Shown here piece by piece: positions 58,993 to 64,000 of a stretch of 64,000 bases of DNA. The stretch is from the NCBI GenBank assembly GCA_035577985.1, contig DATJZY010000065.1, positions 1 to 64,000 of the forward strand. Direction: 5' to 3'. Origin of the DNA: Candidatus Eisenbacteria bacterium (lineage in GTDB: Bacteria; Desulfobacterota; Binatia; DP-6). Position numbers and translations under genes: made by a program. How positions within the stretch are numbered: the first letter of the stretch is position 1; each line of letters opens with the position of its first letter. The notes beneath the pieces are model-generated. The model saw only the letters and a program-made list of their open reading frames with translations, ran no database searches and was not told where the DNA came from.

Positions 58993-59427
58993 ATGAGCGA
59001 GTTCATCGTCGAGACGCAGCTCCACCCCGACTATCCGCTTCCCGACCTCGACGATCCGGTCATGGGCCCGTTCTGGGACGGCGCGCGCGAGGGGAAGCTG
59101 ATGCAGCAGCGCGATCGGCGGACGGGCGAGATCCACTGGCCGCCGAAGCCGCTCTACTGGAAGGACGGACGGCGCCTCGAGTGGTTCGAGGCGAGCGGGA
59201 AGGGGACCGTCTACACCTACGTCGTCGGCCTCGAGCCGTTCCTCCCGGCGTTCGAGCACCTGCTCCCGCACATCATGGTCGTCGTCCAGCTCCCCGAGGG
59301 CGGGCGCATCGTGGGACACATGGTGCGATGTACCCCGGACGAGATGTCGATCGGGGCGCGCGTGCGCGTGGTGTTCAAACGGCTGACCGATCGTGTCACG
59401 CTTCCGGTGTGGGAGCTCGATCGTTGA
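58993..59427 (+). CDS. DUF35 OB-fold protein, partner of the thiolase-like gene
   Basis: The 144-residue protein has the DUF35 layout: an N-terminal helix-turn (DDPVMGPFWDGAREGKLM), a short ribbon region and an OB-fold (GKGTVYTYVVGLEPFLPAF, GARVRVVFKRLTD). The ribbon usually carries a four-Cys zinc site around FPP; here it reads RDRRTGEIHWPPKPLYWKDG with no cysteine, so zinc binding is lost. In characterised Ltp2-type systems the DUF35 chain is needed for activity. It follows the thiolase-like gene by 3 bases, and its stop overlaps the TTG start of the next gene. Confidence 0.82.
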   Translation: MSEFIVETQLHPDYPLPDLDDPVMGPFWDGAREGKLMQQRDRRTGEIHWPPKPLYWKDGRRLEWFEASGKGTVYTYVVGLEPFLPAFEHLLPHIMVVVQLPEGGRIVGHMVRCTPDEMSIGARVRVVFKRLTDRVTLPVWELDR

Positions 59428-59723
59428 AGTCGCTCGCGTACGCAGCGTTCGTCGTCGCCGTCGCCGCGGTCGGGACCGCGCGCGGCGACTCCGCGGCCAT
59501 CGGCACGGCCCAGCAGAAGCTGGTGGACGCACGGGAGACGCTCAAGAGCGCCAAGGGCACCTTCGGGGGCCACCAGCAGAACGCCGTCAACCTCATCAAC
59601 CGCGCGATCGAGGAGCTGCAGGCGGCGCAGCGAGAGGACCTGCAGGGCAAGCGGACGGCCGGGCCCCGGCCGACGCCGCCCCGGCGTCCGCAACCGGATC
59701 GAATCCAGAAGTACGGCCACTAG
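59424..59723 (+). CDS. Small exported protein, TTG start
   Basis: The 99-residue frame begins at TTG 59424, which shares bases with the DUF35 stop (TTGA). It encodes a signal peptide (KSLAYAAFVVAVAAVGTARG) with a good cleavage site, a helical part (QQKLVDARETLKSAKGTF, LINRAIEELQAAQRED) and a Pro/Arg tail. No family is recognised. The signal peptide and coupling argue that it is real, although an ATG-only caller would miss it. The mature part is about 78 residues and probably periplasmic. Confidence 0.6.
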   Translation: MKSLAYAAFVVAVAAVGTARGDSAAIGTAQQKLVDARETLKSAKGTFGGHQQNAVNLINRAIEELQAAQREDLQGKRTAGPRPTPPRRPQPDRIQKYGH

Positions 59724-61086
59724 GAGGCTGACCCAAGACTCGCTCTGATGTAGGCGTAGAGACTGTAGCCGGCACCCGCCAGAATGGCCGCTCGATCTCT
59801 TCCAGCGGACGGCCCGGTTCGTTCGGCCGGAGTCCGTACCGCAGCATCGCGATGAGGTCGGCGCTCACCTCGGGCTTGGAAGTGAAGTAGCTGTGGCCAA
59901 AGAGGTCGGTCCTGCCGCGGACCTGGATCACGTCGACGTCGCCCAGCCTGCGAACGTCCTCGATCTGCCCCGGGGTCAGCATCGCCGTGTCGAGGCGCCC
60001 GAGCCTGGCGAGGCTTCCGAACAGCCAGCTCGACGCGGCGAGCGCCCTGTCGTCGGGCGACACGTAGACGGTCACACGGAAGCCAGGCGTCCGCTCGAAG
60101 ACCATTCGTGGGTCCGGCGCCGAGCCGTAGGGCACGTCGGGATCGGAGCGGACTTTGAACATCTTGGCGACGGCCACATCGGCATCGATGTCGGGAGCCA
60201 TCAGCACGACGTTGCCGATCTTGTAGCGCTGGGCGAGGCTGCTGTGCTGCATGTACGCCTCCATGTTCAGGTCCGATAGCGCAGTGACGAGCACGGCGGT
60301 GCCGCGGCTGTGGGCGAGCAGGTGGATCCGCTCGAGCCCCGGGGTCTGGGCAATCGTTCGGATCGTCTTTCGCAAGTGCTCGCTGGCGAAGACGCTCGAT
60401 TCGTAGTCGACGTTGTAGCCGGCCAGGATGCCGCGGCTTCCCCCCGCGGGCCAGCTGAAGATGCCGCACACGAACTCGCGGCCCAGGAAGTGGCACAGCT
60501 CGCCCATCGTCGTCGCGGCATCCTCGAAGGTGTTGTGGTAGCCGTGCACGAACAGCACCACCTCCTTGCGCGGGCTGAGAGCAAGGCGACGCGCGACCTC
60601 GGCCTGCAGGCCCTGCGAGGCCCTTTCGTGCGCAGCGATGACGGTGGGTGTACGCGTGACGCCGCCAGCGGTCTCGGTGACCTCGTACGGGATGCTGGGG
60701 AAGCGGCCGAGCTCCTGCGTCGGTCCGAGCTTGAGGTCCAGCGACGTCGCCCGCCGGGGAGCCAGGCTCTGCGTGACCAGGGTGTCCCACGTCAGGCCTT
60801 CGCCGAACAGGATCGTCGTCGAGCCGAAGGCCACCGAGCGCGACCGGTCGGCCGTGTATGGCTCGGGCTGGTCAGCGCTCCGCGCCGGAGCGCGGTCGGT
60901 GACGAACAGCAGATCGAGCGGAGGCCTCCGGGCGTCTGCGTGCACGTCTGTGAACAGCGGCCTGGGCCGCGGGCCGGTGTACAGCACCGGCGTCGGCATC
61001 ATCGGATGCGTGCCAGCGCATCCGGCCAGCGAGAATGCCGCAACAATGGGGATCAGGCACTGCAGCCGCTTCGACCCCGTCGTCAT
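59596..61086 (-). CDS. DUF900 alpha/beta-hydrolase lipoprotein, probable 3' frameshift
   Basis: The protein has a lipoprotein signal (IVAAFSLAGC) and a DUF900 alpha/beta-hydrolase domain: VVLFVHGYHNTFEDAA, the nucleophile elbow LLAHSRGTAVL and a late Asp/His region (GRTDLFGHSYFTSKPEV). Residues up to about 440 (RPFWRVP) fit the family. After that the frame continues for about 60 Pro/Ala-rich residues antisense to the small exported gene. In the next frame RVP is followed by GYSLYAYIRASLGSAS and a stop at 59720, which looks like the true end. The gene is probably frameshifted near 59777, or the assembly has a one-base error there. Confidence 0.75.
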   Translation of the reverse strand: MTTGSKRLQCLIPIVAAFSLAGCAGTHPMMPTPVLYTGPRPRPLFTDVHADARRPPLDLLFVTDRAPARSADQPEPYTADRSRSVAFGSTTILFGEGLTWDTLVTQSLAPRRATSLDLKLGPTQELGRFPSIPYEVTETAGGVTRTPTVIAAHERASQGLQAEVARRLALSPRKEVVLFVHGYHNTFEDAATTMGELCHFLGREFVCGIFSWPAGGSRGILAGYNVDYESSVFASEHLRKTIRTIAQTPGLERIHLLAHSRGTAVLVTALSDLNMEAYMQHSSLAQRYKIGNVVLMAPDIDADVAVAKMFKVRSDPDVPYGSAPDPRMVFERTPGFRVTVYVSPDDRALAASSWLFGSLARLGRLDTAMLTPGQIEDVRRLGDVDVIQVRGRTDLFGHSYFTSKPEVSADLIAMLRYGLRPNEPGRPLEEIERPFWRVPATVSTPTSERVLGQPPSGRTSGFDPVADAGAASAGARPSACPAGPLAAPPAAPRSRG

Positions 61087-61194
61087 CTCAGGTCAACCCT
61101 CGGCGGGGCGCAGCCGGCGAGCAGCAAGGCAAGCACACCAGATGAGATATGGTTCTCATAGCCCCCACTTCCCAGTGCCCTCTTGTTTGTCGTG

Positions 61195-61220
61195 GCGGGC
61201 CGCTCGTACGAGCGGCCCGC
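61195..61220. terminator. 26-base perfect palindrome after the arylsulfatase gene
   Basis: GCGGGCCGCTCGT with its full complement forms a perfect palindrome 18 bases beyond the arylsulfatase stop. No T-run follows on the minus strand, so it may be a stem that ends transcription with help, or a protein-binding palindrome. The rest of this 152-base spacer has no ORF. Confidence 0.45.
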
Positions 61221-61238
61221 GTAGCTCACGATTCCTGG

Positions 61239-63704
61239 CTAGTCGCGCGTCAGCGCTCGCTGCGCTTCCAGTTCGAGGGCTTCGTACGACGCCTGTTCGA
61301 CGGTAACGCCTACGCCCTGGATCGTTCCGCCGTGGAACGTGCCGGGCGACTTGTACTCGGCGCTGACGGCGTCGCCGCTGTCGAACCCGACGCAGAGCCC
61401 GTCACCCGAGAGGGTGAACTTGGCCGGCTGCGTCTTCATCGGGCCTTCCGCGACCACCTTATCGTCGATGTACAGCTTCATCGTGCCCAGCGATTCGTGG
61501 TGCGGGCCGGCGCCGGTCCGGATGAACTCCATGCCGAGCGTGTAGTTGCCGGGCTTCAACTCCTGCGTCGAGACGAAGTGCTGCTCGGGCTTGATGCCGA
61601 GGAAGTTGTAGACGTAGTGGAGCTTGTGGTCCTTGATGAACAGAGCGTGCCCGCCGAAGCGGGAGCCGTGCGCGAAGATCACGCCGGCAGCATCCGGATC
61701 AGTGATCTCGACGTTGGCGAGGATCTTGTACGAGCGATTGCGCACGTTGACGGCCACGCCTTCCGGTACCGGAGCCGTGCCTGGGTAGTAGACGTAGCGG
61801 TCACGCTTCGGTTCGGCCGAGGGGCGTTCAATCCCCAATATTTCGGGGGCGGTGCGGTCATCCATCGGCAAGGCCAGATTGATTCGGGCTTCCTCGTCCC
61901 ACGCCTTCTTCAGCGCCTCGAGCTTCTCGGGGTTCTGCTTCGCCAGGTCCGTCGATTCCGAACGGTCCATATCCGTGTGGTAGAGCTGCCACTGGTCCTG
62001 GTCGAAATGGCCCTTGCCGTTGAAGGGGGCGTGCACCGTGGCAGCGAGCCAGCCGTCCTCCCACATCCCACGGGTGCCCAGCATGCTGTAGAACTGCCGC
62101 TTCTTGCGCGTCGGCGCATCCGGCGTCGCGTCGAAGGTGTACTTCATCGACACGCCGGAGAGCGGGAACTGCTCGACGCCGTGGTACACCTTGGGCATCT
62201 GGATGCCGACGACGTCGAGGATCGTGGGTACGATGTCGACGGAATGGTGGTACTGGTTGCGGAGCTCGCCACGCGCCTTGATGCCCTTCGGCCAGGAGAT
62301 GACGAGTGGATCGGACGTGCCGCCGGAGTACTGCGCGTACCGCTTGAACATCTGGAATGGGGTCGAGAACGCGACCGCCCATCCGGTCGGGAAGTGGTTG
62401 TAGGTGTCCGGTGAGCCGAGCTTGTCCATCATCTTCATGTTCTCGGCCAGATCGTCGGGGTAGCCGTTGAAGAACTTGTTCTCGTTGACGGAGCCATTCG
62501 GCGTGCCTTCACCGGAGGTGCCGTTGTCGGCGGCGTACAAGACCATCGTGTTCTCGAGCTGTCCGGTCTGCTGCAGGTACTCGATGTCGCGGCCGATCTG
62601 GGCGTCGGTGTATTCCGAGAACCCGGCCCAGACCTCGGCCATGTGCGAGAACAGCTTCTTCTCGTCCGCGTTGAGGGAATCCCACGGGCGGACAGCGTCG
62701 GCCGGGAGTGCCTGCGATTCCGGCAGCGGGTTGATTGGCGTGAGCTTCGTGCCCTTCGGCAAGACGCCCTTCTCGATCATGCGCGCCAGCACCCACGTGC
62801 GGTACGCTTCGTAGCCGTCGTCGAACTTGCCCTTGTACTTGTCGATGTATTCCTGCGGAGCGTGGTGCGGGGCATGATTGGCGCCCGGGTTGTAGAACAT
62901 GAACCACGGCTTCGAGGGGCTCGAGGACTTCTGGTCCCGGATCATCTTGATCGCCTGATCGGCCAGGTCCTTGGAGAGGTGGTAGCCCTCCTCCGGTGAG
63001 TACGGCGGCTCGATGAAGTGGTTGTCCTGGACGAGGTCCGGATACCACTGGTTGGTCTCACCGCCGATGAATCCGTAGTAGCGCTCGAATCCCTGGCCGA
63101 GCGGCCACGTCTTCCGGTCGCCACCCTCGGCGACATCCTGCTCGGGAACGTTGTGGTTCTTGCCCAGCCAGAAGGTGCTGTAGCCGTTGTCCTGGAGGAC
63201 CTGCGCGATGGTGGCGGCTTGCGGCGGGATACGGCCGGCCCAGCCGGGAAACCCATTGGAGGCCTCCGTGATCGCGGCCATGCCGTTCAAGGTGTGGTTG
63301 CGTCCCGTCAGAAGCGTGGACCGTGTGGGCGAGCAGAGCGCCACCGTGTGCCACTGCGTGTACGTGAGGCCCTGATCAGCCAGCCGTTGCAGCGTCGGCA
63401 TCTCGATCCGGCCACCGTACGGCGACCAGGCGGAAAGCCCGGTGTCGTCGTAGAGCACGAACAGGATGTTGGGCGCGCCCGCCGGCGCCTTCTTCGGCGT
63501 GAACGGGCCCCAGTCGGCCTTGGAATCCCGGACATCGAGTTTGATGACGCCCTTGAAGTCCTTGTATGGCCCCACGGCTTGGGTCCCCGCGCCCTTCTGC
63601 TGTGCACCGACCTGAGCCAAGGGGATGACCGTTGACATGGCAAACAATGCCGTGCCGAGCCATTTGAAAAGTCCCCGTCGCGCCTTCTCTGCCGATTCGT
63701 TCAC
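61239..63704 (-). CDS. Exported arylsulfatase
   Basis: The 821-residue sulfatase has the formylglycine site Cys124-x-Pro126-x-Arg128 in LCSPTRSTLLTGR, the metal-binding start NILFVLYDDTG and, later, ADNGTSGEGTPNG and HHSVDIVPTILDV. A twin-arginine-like signal (KARRGLFKWLGTALFAM) suggests Tat export. The C-terminal 150 residues form an extra beta-rich domain. Its start is GTG 63704 with an ideal GGAGGAGG upstream. Its maturation enzyme is not in the window. Base use at third positions looks less GC-rich than in neighbours, which may indicate transfer; that is an eye estimate. Confidence 0.9.
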   Translation of the reverse strand: MNESAEKARRGLFKWLGTALFAMSTVIPLAQVGAQQKGAGTQAVGPYKDFKGVIKLDVRDSKADWGPFTPKKAPAGAPNILFVLYDDTGLSAWSPYGGRIEMPTLQRLADQGLTYTQWHTVALCSPTRSTLLTGRNHTLNGMAAITEASNGFPGWAGRIPPQAATIAQVLQDNGYSTFWLGKNHNVPEQDVAEGGDRKTWPLGQGFERYYGFIGGETNQWYPDLVQDNHFIEPPYSPEEGYHLSKDLADQAIKMIRDQKSSSPSKPWFMFYNPGANHAPHHAPQEYIDKYKGKFDDGYEAYRTWVLARMIEKGVLPKGTKLTPINPLPESQALPADAVRPWDSLNADEKKLFSHMAEVWAGFSEYTDAQIGRDIEYLQQTGQLENTMVLYAADNGTSGEGTPNGSVNENKFFNGYPDDLAENMKMMDKLGSPDTYNHFPTGWAVAFSTPFQMFKRYAQYSGGTSDPLVISWPKGIKARGELRNQYHHSVDIVPTILDVVGIQMPKVYHGVEQFPLSGVSMKYTFDATPDAPTRKKRQFYSMLGTRGMWEDGWLAATVHAPFNGKGHFDQDQWQLYHTDMDRSESTDLAKQNPEKLEALKKAWDEEARINLALPMDDRTAPEILGIERPSAEPKRDRYVYYPGTAPVPEGVAVNVRNRSYKILANVEITDPDAAGVIFAHGSRFGGHALFIKDHKLHYVYNFLGIKPEQHFVSTQELKPGNYTLGMEFIRTGAGPHHESLGTMKLYIDDKVVAEGPMKTQPAKFTLSGDGLCVGFDSGDAVSAEYKSPGTFHGGTIQGVGVTVEQASYEALELEAQRALTRD

Positions 63705-63789
63705 GTTCGCCTCCTCCTGCAGTGTCGCCTCACCCCGGGGTGCCTCGGCGCTTTCTTACGAGCGGTGCCGGCGTCGTCGTTGGCCGAGG

Positions 63790-64000
63790 TCACCAGAACG
63801 TGACTCTTGCCGCCGTTGACGACGTCGTCAGGTTCCAGCTCTCCGTGATCGAGATCGGGATCACCGTCGAAAGTTGAGGGTATACTTGAAGCTTTCGCTG
63901 GGTCCACCGCCCCCACTCGAAGTTGCTCCAGAGCATGCTCGGCGTCCGTCCCACCGCCTTGCCATTGGCTTTCTTGCCTTTCCCTCCGGCTGGACGCCAT
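63790..64000 (-). CDS. Partial gene, probable outer-membrane protein C-terminus
   Basis: A frame open from the right edge to the stop at 63790 encodes 69 residues ending in TAARVTFW. The alternating pattern in MLWSNFEWGRWTQRKLQV and STVIPISITESWNLTTSST and the terminal aromatic residue are typical of the last strands of beta-barrel outer-membrane proteins. It lies 85 bases upstream of the arylsulfatase gene on the same strand. It is too short for family assignment, and the first residues (GGKGKKANGKAVGRTP) are basic and low in complexity. Confidence 0.5.
   Translation of the reverse strand, partial: WRPAGGKGKKANGKAVGRTPSMLWSNFEWGRWTQRKLQVYPQLSTVIPISITESWNLTTSSTAARVTFW

Noticed and set aside
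63701-64000. A 99-residue open frame from the right edge on the minus strand
   Set aside because: Its composition is Arg/Asp/Gly-rich without pattern and it overlaps the sulfatase start; the frame ending at 63790 gives a more protein-like barrel sequence.

Overview
This 64 kb window is GC-rich chromosomal DNA (roughly 65-72% by eye) from a Gram-negative bacterium. A tripartite RND efflux pump with an outer-membrane factor, several lipoprotein signals and a probable outer-membrane barrel fragment point to two membranes. The gene mix (KorAB-type 2-oxoacid:ferredoxin oxidoreductase, lipid-transfer-type thiolase with a DUF35 partner, multihaem cytochrome, thioesterases, a secreted protein with a Thr-rich linker) resembles uncultivated deltaproteobacterium-like soil lineages such as Binatota or Desulfobacterota. 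That placement is an inference; no rRNA gene is present to test it. I see no tRNA, rRNA, CRISPR array, transposase or phage module, and no gene-free stretch longer than 300 bases.

Layout. 1-6.5 kb: acetyltransferases (a tandem GNAT fusion cut by the window edge and an Eis-like enzyme), an orphan LuxR-type response regulator, a short GH1 glycosidase between inverted copies of a hairpin repeat, then MAPEG, TesB and zinc-dehydrogenase genes. 6.5-15 kb: one minus-strand operon with ATGA-type overlaps, encoding an OmpR-type regulator, sensor kinase, CzcC, CzcB and CzcA-like heavy-metal efflux proteins, and an ArnT-like glycosyltransferase. A tandem 11-bp repeat lies upstream as a candidate operator. 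15-24 kb: lipid and small-molecule enzymes (ICMT-like methyltransferase, PaaI thioesterase, amidase, dehydrogenase, ABC1 kinase, acyl-CoA ligase) and a small secreted protein that looks leaderless. 24-34 kb: an ECF sigma, a double-zinc-finger anti-sigma, two ABC exporter half-transporters and a second ArnT-like glycosyltransferase, all coupled, divergent from an exported VIT-VWA protein.

34-40 kb: two GAF-AAA+-Fis regulators flank a small haem protein; one has lost the GAFTGA sigma-54 contact motif. An exported SAM-hydrolase-like protein and a 3'-truncated DUF486 gene follow. 40-48 kb: korA-korB, a carotenoid isomerase/retinol-saturase-like oxidoreductase, a trihaem cytochrome c, a thiolase, an EVE protein and a DUF3995 membrane protein. 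48-53 kb: dynamin-like GTPase, MFS permease and NYN-type nuclease in one operon, converging on a DUF190-CBS protein. 53-60 kb: a fused 3-oxoacid CoA-transferase; a ribbon-helix-helix protein overlapping an RpoD-like sigma factor; an orphan histidine kinase; and a lipid-transfer thiolase, DUF35 and small exported protein operon. 60-64 kb: a DUF900 lipoprotein hydrolase with a probable 3' frameshift, an exported arylsulfatase and the end of a probable outer-membrane protein.

Three units deserve the closest look: the ECF sigma/anti-sigma/ABC/glycosyltransferase operon with its divergent VIT-VWA partner, the RHH-sigma pair, and the dynamin-MFS-NYN operon. A dispersed hairpin repeat with a conserved bulge also recurs in at least three intergenic regions.
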